A DNA stretch of 64,000 nucleotides from Sphingomonas astaxanthinifaciens DSM 22298 (GCF_000711715.1 NZ_JONN01000001.1:1612001-1676000); one strand, 5' to 3'; positions 41,421 through 49,518 are shown, counted from the stretch's first letter. Notes: generated from the letters alone by a model not told the origin. A program made the numbers and translations.

Positions 41421-42326
41421 CTATGCCCCCGTATGGCTGGCGAGGAAAGTCCGCAGCGGCCCGGCCACCGCTTCCGGCTTCTCCCACGGAAGGAAATGAC
41501 CGGCATCCTCGACCCGGACGAGGGTCAGGTCGTCGACCAGCGCGTCGAGCCCCTCGAACTGGAGCGGGAGCAGCGCCTTGTCCCTCATTCCCCAGACGAC
41601 GAGGGTCGGAACCTTCACGCTCGGAAAGGCGCGAAGCAGGAAGTCGGGAAGCGGCACTTCGATCCCAGGTTGCGGCACGATCACGCCCGCACCGCGATAC
41701 CAGTTGAGCATCGCCGCGAAGGTGCCGGGCCGCGACCATTCCGCGATATAGTCGGCTTTTTCCTCGGGACTGATCGAGGCGAGGTCGACATGGCCTTCGA
41801 AGCTCTTGTCGAAAAAGGCCTCCCAGCCGATCCGCGCGGGGAAGTCCTCGAAGCCGGGCGCGCGGAAGGCGTTCATATATTGCGAGGCCGCGCGCTGGTC
41901 GGAATCCTCGATCAGGCTCTTCTGGAAGATGACCGGGTGGGGCGCGTTGACGATGACGAGCCGCTTGAGGCGCGGGTCGTTCCGGAGCGCCGCCGCCCAG
42001 CTGACCGCCCCGCCCCAGTCGTGGCCGACGAGGGTGAAGTCGTCGAGGCCGAGCCGGTCGACCAGCGCGAAGAGGTCCGCCACGATCCGGTCGGTCGCAT
42101 AATCCGCCTTGTCCGGCGGCGCGTCCGACCCCGCGAAACCGCGCTGGTCGGGCATGATCAGGCGGTATTTGTCCGACAGCAGCGGGACGAGCTTCCGCCA
42201 CGTGCGGTGCGATTCGGGGAAGCCGTGGAGGAAGACGATCGCTGGGCCGTCCTCGGGCCCGGCGGTGGCGACATTCAAGGTGACGCCGGTGGCGAGCGGA
42301 TGGCGGGTGAAGGTGAGGTCGGTCAT
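41421..42326 (-). CDS. Epoxide-hydrolase-like alpha/beta hydrolase
   Basis: A 301-residue cytoplasmic alpha/beta hydrolase. HGFPESHRTW provides the oxyanion hole, the nucleophile elbow is VGHDWGG (Asp103), and the base histidine is in DAGHFLPWE. A nucleophilic aspartate in GHDWGG groups it with epoxide hydrolases and haloalkane dehalogenases rather than esterases, and the WEAFFDKSF cap region fits. The substrate is unknown. It ends 11 bp upstream of nusB, so the two may share a transcript. Confidence 0.87.
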   Translation of the reverse strand: MTDLTFTRHPLATGVTLNVATAGPEDGPAIVFLHGFPESHRTWRKLVPLLSDKYRLIMPDQRGFAGSDAPPDKADYATDRIVADLFALVDRLGLDDFTLVGHDWGGAVSWAAALRNDPRLKRLVIVNAPHPVIFQKSLIEDSDQRAASQYMNAFRAPGFEDFPARIGWEAFFDKSFEGHVDLASISPEEKADYIAEWSRPGTFAAMLNWYRGAGVIVPQPGIEVPLPDFLLRAFPSVKVPTLVVWGMRDKALLPLQFEGLDALVDDLTLVRVEDAGHFLPWEKPEAVAGPLRTFLASHTGA

Positions 42327-42346
42327 GCGCGTCCCATTGCACTGGC

Positions 42347-42430
42347 GCCCTTCGACTGCGCGCTAGCGCGCTCCGCTCAGGACGAACGGATCCCTACACG
42401 CTCGTTGGTGCTGAGCGAAGTCGAAGCGCG
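42347..42430. repeat. REP-like inverted-repeat element
   Basis: The intergenic space holds two inverted copies of a CTTCGACT...CGCTCAG..ACGAACG unit. The left copy is at 42347-42389, interrupted by the palindrome GCGCGCTAGCGCGC, and the right copy at 42403-42430 is CGTTGGTGCTGAGCGAAGTCGAAGCGCG, given here as CGTTGGTGCTGAG then CGAAGTCGAAGCGCG. Repeats of this kind (TTCGTGCTGAG...GTCGAAGCAC) are common between sphingomonad genes. The pair could fold as a hairpin between the pirin and hydrolase genes. Confidence 0.7.
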
Positions 42431-42441
42431 TCGCGACAGCC

Positions 42442-43344
42442 TCACGGATAGCTGACCGTCAGCGGAATCTCGGGAAGCGGGATCCACTCGTGGTCGTCCT
42501 GCGGGGGAAGCGCGAATTCGCCGGCCTTCCACGCCCGCTTGGCCTCGTTGATGCGGTCGCGGCGGCTGGAGACGAAATTCCACCAGACATGACGTTCGCC
42601 GTCCATCGGCGCGCCGCCGGCAAGCATCAGGCGCGCGCCGCGCTCCGAGCGCAGCACCGGGCGGGTGCCGGGTCGGAGCAGGACGAGGTGCATCGCCTCG
42701 AGGCTGAAGCCGTCGACCGCCGCGTCGCCATCGAGGAGATAGAGCGCGCGCTCGTCGGCCTCGCGGTCGAGCTCGATGGCAGCGCCGGGCGCAAGGTGGA
42801 TGGCGGCATAGATGGTCGGGTGATGCTGGGTGACCGGCGAGCGGGCCCCGAAGGCCTCGCCCATGATGAGGTTGAGACGGACGCCATCGCCCTCGACCCA
42901 GGGCAACGCGTCGGCGGGGGTGTGCTCGAAGCCGGGATCGAGCTCTTCCTTGGCCTGCGGCAGGGCAAGCCAAGTTTGGAGGCCGTCGAGCTTCGGCCCG
43001 GCGGCGCGCTCGTCGGCGGGGGAGCGCTCGGAGTGCGAGATGCCCTTGCCGGCGGTCATCAGGTTGACCGCGCCGGGCTCGATCCGCTGGACCGAGCCGA
43101 CGCTGTCGCGGTGGTCGATCGCGCCTTCGAACAGATAAGTGACCGTGGCGAGGTTGATGTGCGGGTGCGGCCGCACGTCGAGGCCCTCGTTCACGCCGAG
43201 GCGCGCCGGACCCATCTGGTCGAAGAAGATGAACGGCCCGACCATGGTGCGCTGCTTGTGCGGCAGCGTGCGGTGGACCTTGAAGCCGCCGAGGTCGTGG
43301 GTGACCGGAGCAAGGCTGAGCGACCGGGGATCGTCGTTGGTCAT
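42442..43344 (-). CDS. Pirin family protein
   Basis: A 300-residue bicupin of the pirin family. The N-terminal cupin carries the metal ligands in VRPHPHINLATVTYLFEG and GKGISHSERS (His-x-His and later His/Glu). Pirins bind iron. Some oxidise quercetin and others act as redox-sensitive co-regulators. The C-terminal cupin ends with the usual RRDRINEAKRAWKAGEF segment. It overlaps the CPBP-family gene upstream by 4 bp (ATGA) and is probably the last gene of a bolA-CPBP-pirin transcript. Confidence 0.9.
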   Translation of the reverse strand: MTNDDPRSLSLAPVTHDLGGFKVHRTLPHKQRTMVGPFIFFDQMGPARLGVNEGLDVRPHPHINLATVTYLFEGAIDHRDSVGSVQRIEPGAVNLMTAGKGISHSERSPADERAAGPKLDGLQTWLALPQAKEELDPGFEHTPADALPWVEGDGVRLNLIMGEAFGARSPVTQHHPTIYAAIHLAPGAAIELDREADERALYLLDGDAAVDGFSLEAMHLVLLRPGTRPVLRSERGARLMLAGGAPMDGERHVWWNFVSSRRDRINEAKRAWKAGEFALPPQDDHEWIPLPEIPLTVSYP

Positions 43345-44015
43345 GCGAGGGCCTCCGCGGGGGTGGCTGGGGGTGCAGGCCGGAGCCGCCGCCAGCCGAG
43401 ATAGCCGAGCAGCGGCAGGCCGAGGTGGATGAGGATCAGCCACCACAGGCTGTGGGTGAGCGCGTAGCCCGTGGCGAACAGCATCGCCGAGACGAGGCTG
43501 GCGGCGAAGCGCCTGCCCGAATGCCAGCCGTGGGCGAGGCCGTAAGCGAGGCCGGCGAGCGCCACCGCCGGCCACAGACCGGTGAGCGGGGGCAGGAACC
43601 ACAGGAGGAAGCCGCGATAGAGCAGCTCCCAGCCGATGCCGGCGACGAGGATGGTCGCCGCGAAGAGTGGAACTTCGTCGGCGCTTTGCGGGAACATCGC
43701 GGTGGCGCGCTCGTCGGGTCTCTCCCGCGCCTTGCTCGAGCGCAGGCCGAGGGCGAGCAGGCCCAGCAGGGCGGCTGCGGCTGCGAGCGCCCAGGCGCCG
43801 GTGCGATCGAGCGGGTCGAGGCCGAGATCGGCGAGGCCGAGCCCCTCGCGCCACGCCACCAGCGCGAGCGCCACGAGCAGGCCGAGGCCGAGCGCGATGG
43901 TCGACCGGTAGCGCGCCTTGCGCTCTTGCTGGGGCCGGCCGGCGCGGCTCCGCCACAGGCCCCACAAGGGAACGGGAACGAGCAGCGCCAGGGCGAGGAG
44001 CGCCGCGGCGGTCAT
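43341..44015 (-). CDS. CPBP/CAAX-type intramembrane protease-like protein with altered active site
   Basis: A 224-residue membrane protein with about six helices. The core resembles the CPBP (CAAX-protease and bacteriocin-processing) family: a WELLYRGFLLW segment near residue 130, YGLAHGW with a histidine, and a late ILIHLGLPL histidine. The first glutamate of the EExxxR motif is tryptophan here (W-E-L-L-Y-R), which removes a residue thought to be catalytic. It may be an inactive family member or use a different metal site. It is ATGA-coupled to bolA upstream and to the pirin gene downstream. Confidence 0.75.
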   Translation of the reverse strand: MTAAALLALALLVPVPLWGLWRSRAGRPQQERKARYRSTIALGLGLLVALALVAWREGLGLADLGLDPLDRTGAWALAAAAALLGLLALGLRSSKARERPDERATAMFPQSADEVPLFAATILVAGIGWELLYRGFLLWFLPPLTGLWPAVALAGLAYGLAHGWHSGRRFAASLVSAMLFATGYALTHSLWWLILIHLGLPLLGYLGWRRLRPAPPATPAEALA

Positions 44016-44299
44016 TCTCCGGGTGCCCTCGTTTCCATCGCCAGTGCGTGGACCTGATGGTGCATGAGTTCGCCCAGCGCCTTGTAGACGAGCCGCTGGC
44101 GCTGGACCCGGTTCAGCCCGGCGAAGGCCGCGCTCTCGACCCGCAGGGTGAAGTGCGATTCGCCCCCCTCCCCGCGATAGCCGCCGTGGCCGCGGTGCGA
44201 TTCGCTGTCGTCGACGAGGTCGAGACGGGTCGGAGCGAGGGCATTTTCGAGGCGAGCCTCGATTTCGGTTGCGACCGGCCCCTTCGAAGACGCGTTCAT
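44012..44299 (-). CDS. bolA: BolA family protein
   Basis: A 95-residue BolA-type protein with the fold's SHFTLRVESAAFAGLNRVQRQRLVYKAL core and a C-terminal MHHQVHALAMET helix, in which the histidine (HALA) is the conserved Fe-S ligand used with monothiol glutaredoxins. HGGYRGEGGESH is the variable loop. BolA proteins act in Fe-S trafficking and stress morphology. It is divergent from the J-domain gene with 37 bp between starts, an arrangement common in alphaproteobacteria. Confidence 0.92.
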   Translation of the reverse strand: MNASSKGPVATEIEARLENALAPTRLDLVDDSESHRGHGGYRGEGGESHFTLRVESAAFAGLNRVQRQRLVYKALGELMHHQVHALAMETRAPGE

Positions 44300-44336
44300 G
44301 GCGCCTATATAGTCGGGCTCGGATACGACAGGATAG

Positions 44337-44918
44337 ATGGCTTCCCGCAACCCCAAGTTCCACGGCCGGGTGGAAGGCGCCGCGGCGCATTGCGCCGTTC
44401 CCGGCTGCGCCATGCCCGGCGAGTTCAAGGCCCCGCTCACCGCCCCGACCTTCGACGGGCCGGGCGAATGGCAGTGGCTGTGCCTCGACCATGTGCGCGA
44501 GCATAATGCGCGCTACAATTTCTTCGCGGGCATGAGCACCGAGGAGATCGAGGCCGCGCAGTCGCCGATCGCCGGCTGGGACCGCTCGACCCGCGCCTTC
44601 GCCAGCGCGGCGGGGGCCGATCCCTCCCCGGCCTGGAGCGACTTCAGGGACCCGCTCGACGCGATCAGCGGCCGGTTCGCGGCGCGCGGGCGCGGGCCCG
44701 GTCCCGCGGTCAGCCGCTTCACCGAGGGCGAGCGGCGGGCGCTCGGCGTGCTCGGGCTCGGCGAGGACGCCGAGCTGTCGACGGTTCGCAAGGCCTATTC
44801 GACCCTGGTCCGGCGCTACCACCCCGATCGCAACGGCGGCGACCGGACGCAGGAGAGCAAGCTCTCGGCGGTGATCGAGGCCTGGGCCGTGCTGCGCTCG
44901 GCGCCCGCCTTCGCCTGA
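44337..44918 (+). CDS. C-terminal J-domain protein (alphaproteobacterial type)
   Basis: A 193-residue cytoplasmic protein. The N-terminal half has a zinc-finger-like cysteine cluster (HCAVPGCAMPGEF and WLCLDH) and the C-terminal end is a J domain (about 135-190) with HPD in RRYHPDRNGG. This fused type is a standard alphaproteobacterial protein found between bolA and the cobS-cobT pair. Here cobS starts over 5 kb downstream, because the detoxification-like operon and its regulator intervene. Confidence 0.88.
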   Translation: MASRNPKFHGRVEGAAAHCAVPGCAMPGEFKAPLTAPTFDGPGEWQWLCLDHVREHNARYNFFAGMSTEEIEAAQSPIAGWDRSTRAFASAAGADPSPAWSDFRDPLDAISGRFAARGRGPGPAVSRFTEGERRALGVLGLGEDAELSTVRKAYSTLVRRYHPDRNGGDRTQESKLSAVIEAWAVLRSAPAFA

Positions 44919-45563
44919 TCAGTCGCGGTCGGGCGCCCCGAGGGGAAAATAGTGGCGGAAGGGCCGCGCCTGCTCGACCGCGCGTGACACCGCGGGATGG
45001 GCGAGCAGGCGAGCGCGATAGGCGGCGAGCTTCGGCCGGTTGGGACCGATCGGATCGACCCAGTCGGCATAGAAGAGCGCGGGCGCGGCGGCACAATCGG
45101 CCATGGTAAAGGTCTCGCCCGCCGCCCAGCCGTCCCCGGCGAGCTGGCCCTCGAGCCAGTCGTAGTTGCGGCGCAGGCGCTGCATGGCCTGTTCGAGGCC
45201 GTAGGGGTCCTTGTGCTCGGGCGGCCGCAGCGCGTTGGCGACGGCGGGCTGGGCGGTGTCCATGATCCGCTGGTCGAAGACCCGGTCGAGGAAGCGGACG
45301 CGCAGCCCCTCGTCGCCCTCAGGGATCCAGCGATTGGGGCCGGGATGATGGCGGTCGAGATGCTCGATGATGATCGAGCTTTCGGCTATCACCCGGCCGT
45401 CGTCGACCAGCAGCGGAAACTGGCCGAATGGGGCAAGCGCGGCGAATTCGGGTCCGTGGCGCTCGACCGAGCGGAATTCGAACGGCGTGTCGTTCGCCCA
45501 GAGCGGGATCAGCGCCTTCCAGGTGTAGCTGCTGAATTCGTGGCCGTAGAGGATGAGGCTCAC
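44919..45563 (-). CDS. Glutathione S-transferase family protein (last gene of the eight-gene operon)
   Basis: A 214-residue GST with a thioredoxin-like N-terminal domain (residues 1-80). SSYTWKALIPL stands at the active-site helix, FGQFPLLVDDG carries the cis-proline and ESSIIIEHLDRHHP the glutathione-binding Glu-Ser. An all-helical C-terminal domain follows (TMADCAAAPALFYADW). It likely conjugates or reduces electrophiles with glutathione. Its start overlaps the DHFR-like gene by 4 bp (ATGA). It ends one base from the convergent J-domain gene. Confidence 0.88.
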   Translation of the reverse strand: MSLILYGHEFSSYTWKALIPLWANDTPFEFRSVERHGPEFAALAPFGQFPLLVDDGRVIAESSIIIEHLDRHHPGPNRWIPEGDEGLRVRFLDRVFDQRIMDTAQPAVANALRPPEHKDPYGLEQAMQRLRRNYDWLEGQLAGDGWAAGETFTMADCAAAPALFYADWVDPIGPNRPKLAAYRARLLAHPAVSRAVEQARPFRHYFPLGAPDRD

Positions 45564-46282
45564 CAGCGATCCTCCGCCATGGCCGCGCGGCGAGCGACCT
45601 CGCGCTCGCTGACGATCTCGGGACCGGCCCAGTTGGCCCCGATGTCGCCCGCCGGCTCGTAGGTCGCGACGATCGCTCCGGATCCGGTCGTCTTCTGGTC
45701 GAGGAGGCGCATCGACCGCGCCGCCGGTCCATCGCCGAGCAGGCGCTTGCCCTGGCCGAGGATCGCCGGGAAGATCATCAGCGTCAGGCGGTCGAGAAGG
45801 TCGGCGGCGATCAGCTGCGGATAGAGAGTGCTGCTGCCCTGGATCAGGAGGTCGGGGCCCTCGCCCGCCTTGATCGCGGCGAGCTCGCCGATGCTGCGCA
45901 CGCGGACGCTGTTCGACCAGGGGAGGTCCTGCTCGCCGCCGGTCACGACATATTTGGTGGCGGCGGTGAAGTCCGCGCCCATCTGCATGGCGGCAGCTTC
46001 GCCCTCGTCCTTGCCCGTCAGTTCGAACAATTCGCCGTGCCCGGCCGGATCCTGGCCGACATAGGGCCAGTAGGCGGCGAAGATGTCATAGGTCCGCCGG
46101 CCGAGCAGCAGGTCGTAGGGCTTGGCGAAGAAGGCATCGATCGCCTCGCCCACCCCCTCGTCAAAGAATTGCGGCAGCCAGCCGCCATAAGCGAAGCCGC
46201 CGGTCGGATCCTCGGTCGGGCCGCCGGGGGCCTGCATCACCCCGTCGAGGCTGACGAAGGCGCAGCCGCGGATCTTACGCAT
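45560..46282 (-). CDS. Dihydrofolate-reductase-like/RibD C-terminal domain protein
   Basis: A 240-residue NADPH-binding reductase-like protein. The DHFR/RibD C-terminal fold is seen in FVSLDGVMQAPGGPTED, LLGRRTYDIFAAYWP, KYVVTGGE and LIQGSSTLYPQLIAADLLD. These yields are typical of the small YyaP/YwjB-like group whose substrate is not known. The last 40 residues add a charged tail. It overlaps the preceding PhnB-type gene by 8 bp and the following GST gene by 4 bp, so all three are translationally linked. Confidence 0.87.
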   Translation of the reverse strand: MRKIRGCAFVSLDGVMQAPGGPTEDPTGGFAYGGWLPQFFDEGVGEAIDAFFAKPYDLLLGRRTYDIFAAYWPYVGQDPAGHGELFELTGKDEGEAAAMQMGADFTAATKYVVTGGEQDLPWSNSVRVRSIGELAAIKAGEGPDLLIQGSSTLYPQLIAADLLDRLTLMIFPAILGQGKRLLGDGPAARSMRLLDQKTTGSGAIVATYEPAGDIGANWAGPEIVSEREVARRAAMAEDRW

Positions 46283-46769
46283 TCACCTCTTCTCCGGCGA
46301 TCGCGGCCTCGATCCGGGCGTGGTCGATCTTCTGCATGGTCATCATCGCCGCGAACACGCGCCTGGCGACGTCGGGGTCGGGATGGCTGTTCCCTTCCAT
46401 CAGGACGCGCGGGGTGATCTGCCAGCTGTAACCCCAGCGATCCTGACACCAGCCGCAGTCGCTTGCGCTGCCGCCGTTGTCGACGATGGCATTCCAGTAG
46501 CGATCCGTCTCTTCCTGGGTCTCGGTCATCACCATGAAGCTGACGGCGAGATTGGGCTTGAACTGCGGGCCGCCGTTCAGGCCGATGAAGGAACGGCCAA
46601 GGACGGTGAAATCGACCGTCAGCTCGTCGCCCGCCGAGCCGCCGGGAAAATCGGTCGGGGCCGTCATGGCCGTCCCCGCGTCACTGTCGGGAAAGGTCGC
46701 GGCGTAGAATTCCGCCGCCTTCCTCGCCTCTCCCTTGTCGAACCACAGGCAGGTCCTGAGCTTGTCCAT
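46275..46769 (-). CDS. PhnB/3-demethylubiquinone-9-methyltransferase-like VOC protein
   Basis: A 164-residue VOC-superfamily protein of the PhnB type. It begins MDKLRTCLWFDKGEARKAAEFY, continues with VDFTVLGRSFIGLNGG and FKPNLAVSFMV, and has GWCQDRWGYSWQITPRVL, all signatures of this group. PhnB-type proteins are often called 3-demethylubiquinone methyltransferases by old annotation, but they have the VOC fold and their substrate is uncertain. It follows the VOC gene by 9 bp. Confidence 0.87.
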   Translation of the reverse strand: MDKLRTCLWFDKGEARKAAEFYAATFPDSDAGTAMTAPTDFPGGSAGDELTVDFTVLGRSFIGLNGGPQFKPNLAVSFMVMTETQEETDRYWNAIVDNGGSASDCGWCQDRWGYSWQITPRVLMEGNSHPDPDVARRVFAAMMTMQKIDHARIEAAIAGEEVNA

Positions 46770-46778
46770 TTCTTCCTC

Positions 46779-47573
46779 CTACGCGTGACGCGGGCCGACC
46801 AGACCGAAGGTCGCACCTTGGGGATCGAGGCCGATCAGGCTGTATTCGCCGCCCGGGATCTGGTGCGGGCCCCACAGGACCTTGCCCCCGCCCTCGTTCA
46901 CCGCCGCGATCGCCCGGTCGATGTCGTCGACGCCGATGTAGTAGGTCCAAGCGACCGGCGCCTCGAGCTGCATCCGGGGCGAGATCGCGCCGATCCCCAC
47001 GCCGCCATGCTGGACGAAGAGATAGTCGCCGGCCGGGCCCATCGGCATCGAGCCTTGCTGGGTCCAGCCGAAGTGGCGCTTGTAGAACTCGGTGGCGCGC
47101 GCCGGGTCCGAACTGGTCAGCTCGTTCCAGCGAATGTGCTGGGGCCGGTCGACCGAGAAGACGTCACTGGTGGCGTCTTCCTGCCCTGCCGGTGGCTCGG
47201 GCTTCATCAGGTAGACGATGCCGCCGGTCGGATCGGCGATCATCGCCATCCGGCCGACCCCGGGAACCGACCAGGGCGGCATGATGACCTTGGCGCCGTC
47301 GACCTTGCCGGCCTCGACCGAAGCATCGACGTCGTCGACGTTGAGATAGCCGAGCCACATCGGACGCGCGCCATTGGCCTGCATCGCGGGATCGAGCCGG
47401 AGGACGCCGCCGGCATTGCCGCCAGGGGCGCGGCGGATCATGCGATAGTCGAGCTCGCCCGCGGGTTTCGGCTCGATGTCCCAGCCGACCACCGCGTCAT
47501 AAAAGGCTTTCGAGCCGTCGGGATCGGGGCTCATCAGCTCATACCAGATGAAGCTGCCCGGGGGATTAGCCAT
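46779..47573 (-). CDS. Two-domain VOC/glyoxalase-like protein
   Basis: A 264-residue protein with two tandem vicinal-oxygen-chelate domains. The first (about 1-125) has FIWYELMSPDPDGSKAFYDAVVGW and MAMIADPTGGIVYLM. The second (about 135-264) has IRWNELTSSDPARATEFYKRHFGW and GLDPQGATFGLVG. Members include glyoxalase I, ring-cleavage dioxygenases and antibiotic-binding proteins; substrate and metal site cannot be assigned. It overlaps the preceding DUF1428 gene by 8 bp. Confidence 0.87.
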   Translation of the reverse strand: MANPPGSFIWYELMSPDPDGSKAFYDAVVGWDIEPKPAGELDYRMIRRAPGGNAGGVLRLDPAMQANGARPMWLGYLNVDDVDASVEAGKVDGAKVIMPPWSVPGVGRMAMIADPTGGIVYLMKPEPPAGQEDATSDVFSVDRPQHIRWNELTSSDPARATEFYKRHFGWTQQGSMPMGPAGDYLFVQHGGVGIGAISPRMQLEAPVAWTYYIGVDDIDRAIAAVNEGGGKVLWGPHQIPGGEYSLIGLDPQGATFGLVGPRHA

Positions 47574-47928
47574 GCTTCTTCTCCAGGACGACGACGGGCT
47601 CGAAGCCGCCGAAGATCATGCGCTTGCCGTCGAATGGCATCGGCGTGTTCATCATCTCCTCGTTCTCCATCATCCGCGCGAAGGCGGCGTCGCGGGTGGC
47701 CTTGTCGGGCCATTCGATCCACGAGAAGCAGACCGTCTCGCCCTCCTGTCGGTCGACCGAGCGGTAGAAGTCGGTCTGCTTGCCCTCGGAGACGTCATCG
47801 GCCCAGCATTCGACGATCCGGAGGGCCCCCTCCTCGATCATGACCGCGTCCATGTGGCGCGCATGGTCGATGAAGGCCTGGCGGTCGGTGAGCTTCACCG
47901 GAATGACGAAGCCGTCGACATAGCTCAT
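47566..47928 (-). CDS. DUF1428 family protein, copy 2
   Basis: A 120-residue DUF1428 protein (dimeric alpha-beta-barrel type fold). It opens MSYVDGFVIPV and carries CWADDVSEG, SWIEWPDKATRDAAF and MPFDGKRMIFGGFEPVV. These blocks match the neighbouring copy, so the pair looks like a tandem duplication. The family's activity is unknown, although it is common near GST and VOC genes. It starts 3 bp after the stop of copy 1 and overlaps the two-domain VOC gene by 8 bp. Confidence 0.87.
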   Translation of the reverse strand: MSYVDGFVIPVKLTDRQAFIDHARHMDAVMIEEGALRIVECWADDVSEGKQTDFYRSVDRQEGETVCFSWIEWPDKATRDAAFARMMENEEMMNTPMPFDGKRMIFGGFEPVVVLEKKHG

Positions 47929-47931
47929 GGC

Positions 47932-48321
47932 TCAGGCCTCCACCTTGTGCGCGGCGAGCAAGGCGTCGAGCGCGTCGTGTCCGACCAGGGGATTGAAGCC
48001 GCCCCAGAACATGCGCTTGCCGTCGAACGGCATTTCGCCCTGCGGCTGAAGCTCCGGCATGCCCATGATCTTCTCCCAGCCGGCATCGCGGGTCGCCTTG
48101 TCGGGCCAGATGACGAAGGAGAAGACGACATTCTCGCCTTCCTCGGCATGGACCGATTGGGGGAAGCTGGTGAGCTTGCCGGGTTCGAGGCCGTCACCGA
48201 GCGTCTCGATCGAGATCCCGCCGAGCCGGGCGGCCTCACGCGCGAAGGTTTCGGCCATCGCCTTGTAGGCGTCGTGCTTGTCGGGGTGCAGGGGCAGGAC
48301 GAATCCATCGATGTAGCTCAT
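47932..48321 (-). CDS. DUF1428 family protein, copy 1
   Basis: A 129-residue DUF1428 protein: MSYIDGFVLPLHPDKHDAYK at the start, FVIWPDKATRDAGWEKIM in the middle, and MPFDGKRMFWGGFNPLV near the end. It is about 10 residues longer than copy 2 at the C-terminus and differs mostly in the first half (EAARLGGISIETLGDGLEPG against ...ECWADDVSEG). The start overlaps the upstream GST stop as ATGA. Two adjacent paralogues suggest a heteromer or different substrates. Confidence 0.87.
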   Translation of the reverse strand: MSYIDGFVLPLHPDKHDAYKAMAETFAREAARLGGISIETLGDGLEPGKLTSFPQSVHAEEGENVVFSFVIWPDKATRDAGWEKIMGMPELQPQGEMPFDGKRMFWGGFNPLVGHDALDALLAAHKVEA

Positions 48322-48992
48322 GCGGCTTCTCCCTTGGGCTTGTCGGCATAGAGCGCGAGCTGGTCGGCCAGCGCGCGCTGGAAGGCCGGGCGCGCGATGC
48401 CGCGGGCACGATAGGCGTCGAGGGTCGGGTGCTCGGCGACCGGACCGCCTTCGTCGCCCGTGATCCGCAGCACGGCGACCATCATCAGGTCGCCGATGGT
48501 GAAGCGATCGCCTTCGAGCCACTGGCGGTCGCCGAGCCAGTCGGCCACCCGGTCGAGCCGCTTGGACAGTTCCGCGCGGGCGGAGGGCTTGCGGAGCTTC
48601 GCCCATTCCTCATCGGGGTAGAAGGCGCCCAGGGCCGCATAGCCCATGACATAGGGCTCGACGCTGTTGAGCGCGGCATAGGTCCACTGGATGGCGCGGG
48701 CGCGGGGCGCAGGGTCGCGCGGCAGCAGCCGCTCGTCCTTCTCGCCGACGTGCTGGACGATCGCCCCGCTCTCGAACAGCTGGAGGTCGCCCTCGCGATA
48801 GGCGGGGACCTGGCCGAACGGCTGCTCGCGGAAATATTCGGGCGGGACCGGGCCGACCGTTCTGACGCAATAGTCGGCTCCGATCTCCTCCAGCGCCCAG
48901 CGGACGCGGAGGTCGCGGACCTGGCCGCGGGCGAAGGGCGGGACCCATCCGAAGGTGGTGAGCTCGATCGGGGCGGTATCGACGAGGGCCAT
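48318..48992 (-). CDS. Glutathione S-transferase family protein (second gene of the operon)
   Basis: A 224-residue GST: FARGQVRDLRVRWALEE at the N-terminal active-site helix (serine/cysteine not obvious at the usual position), PFGQVPAYREGDLQLFESGAIVQHV for the cis-proline and glutathione contact, and DWLGDRQWLEGDRFTIGDLMM in the C-terminal domain. It differs clearly from the GST at 44919, so the operon codes for two unlike GSTs. It follows the first VOC gene by 3 bp. Confidence 0.87.
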   Translation of the reverse strand: MALVDTAPIELTTFGWVPPFARGQVRDLRVRWALEEIGADYCVRTVGPVPPEYFREQPFGQVPAYREGDLQLFESGAIVQHVGEKDERLLPRDPAPRARAIQWTYAALNSVEPYVMGYAALGAFYPDEEWAKLRKPSARAELSKRLDRVADWLGDRQWLEGDRFTIGDLMMVAVLRITGDEGGPVAEHPTLDAYRARGIARPAFQRALADQLALYADKPKGEAA

Positions 48993-48995
48993 GGC

Positions 48996-49445
48996 TCAGG
49001 CCCCCGCCGCTTCTTCGACCGGATGCGCGCCCTGTTCGGCGAAGGCGGGGTCCATCCACATCGGCTCCCACTGGTGGCCGTCGGGGTCCTCGAAATCGCG
49101 GCCGTACATCGGCCCGCCCGGCTCGGCCTCGCTCTTGGGCGACTGGTCGATCTTGCCGCCATTGGCCGCGACGGTCTCGACGATCCGGTCCACCTCCTCG
49201 CGGCTGTCGCAGGAGAAGCAGAGGAGCACCCGGCTTTCCTTGTGCGTGTCGCCGATCGGACGGGTGTGGAAGCTCGAGTAGAAGTCGTGGGTCAGGAGCA
49301 TGACCGAGATGGTGTCGCTCAGCACCATCATCGCCCCGGATTCGTTGCTGAACTTGGGCTCGTTGCGAAAACCGATGGCCTCGTAAAAGGCCTTGGACCG
49401 CTCGAGGTCCTTCACTGGCAGGTTGATGAAGATCATTCGCGCCAT
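48996..49445 (-). CDS. Single-domain VOC protein, lactoylglutathione-lyase-like (first gene of the operon)
   Basis: A 149-residue VOC-fold protein: MIFINLPVKDLERSKAFYEAIGF at the start, DTISVMLLTHDFYSSF, and YGRDFEDPDGHQWEPMWMDP near the C-terminus, where the DPDGH...E pattern gives metal-ligand candidates. This branch is often annotated as glyoxalase/bleomycin-resistance-like or lactoylglutathione lyase. It is the promoter-proximal gene of the eight-gene operon, 66 bp from the divergent HxlR start. Confidence 0.88.
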   Translation of the reverse strand: MARMIFINLPVKDLERSKAFYEAIGFRNEPKFSNESGAMMVLSDTISVMLLTHDFYSSFHTRPIGDTHKESRVLLCFSCDSREEVDRIVETVAANGGKIDQSPKSEAEPGGPMYGRDFEDPDGHQWEPMWMDPAFAEQGAHPVEEAAGA

Positions 49446-49502
49446 GGGCTTCCCTCCTTCCGGCGACTCGGAACGCTTGAAGGCTGCGCCCTTCCGTCAT
49501 AT

Positions 49503-49518
49503 ATTGCAACCGTGCAGT
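49503..49518. promoter_or_regulatory. Candidate operator over the HxlR-type start codon
   Basis: ATTGCA (49503-49508) and TGCAGT (49513-49518) form an imperfect inverted repeat around ACCG in the divergent region between the VOC operon and its probable regulator. The GTG start at 49512 lies inside it, which suggests autorepression. HxlR-family proteins bind dyad sites, but this match is by eye only. Confidence 0.35.

Noticed and set aside
40961..41506. Upstream extension of thiL through nusB
   Set aside because: The frame is open but its translation is Arg/Pro-rich and unrelated to ThiL, and it overlaps nusB entirely.
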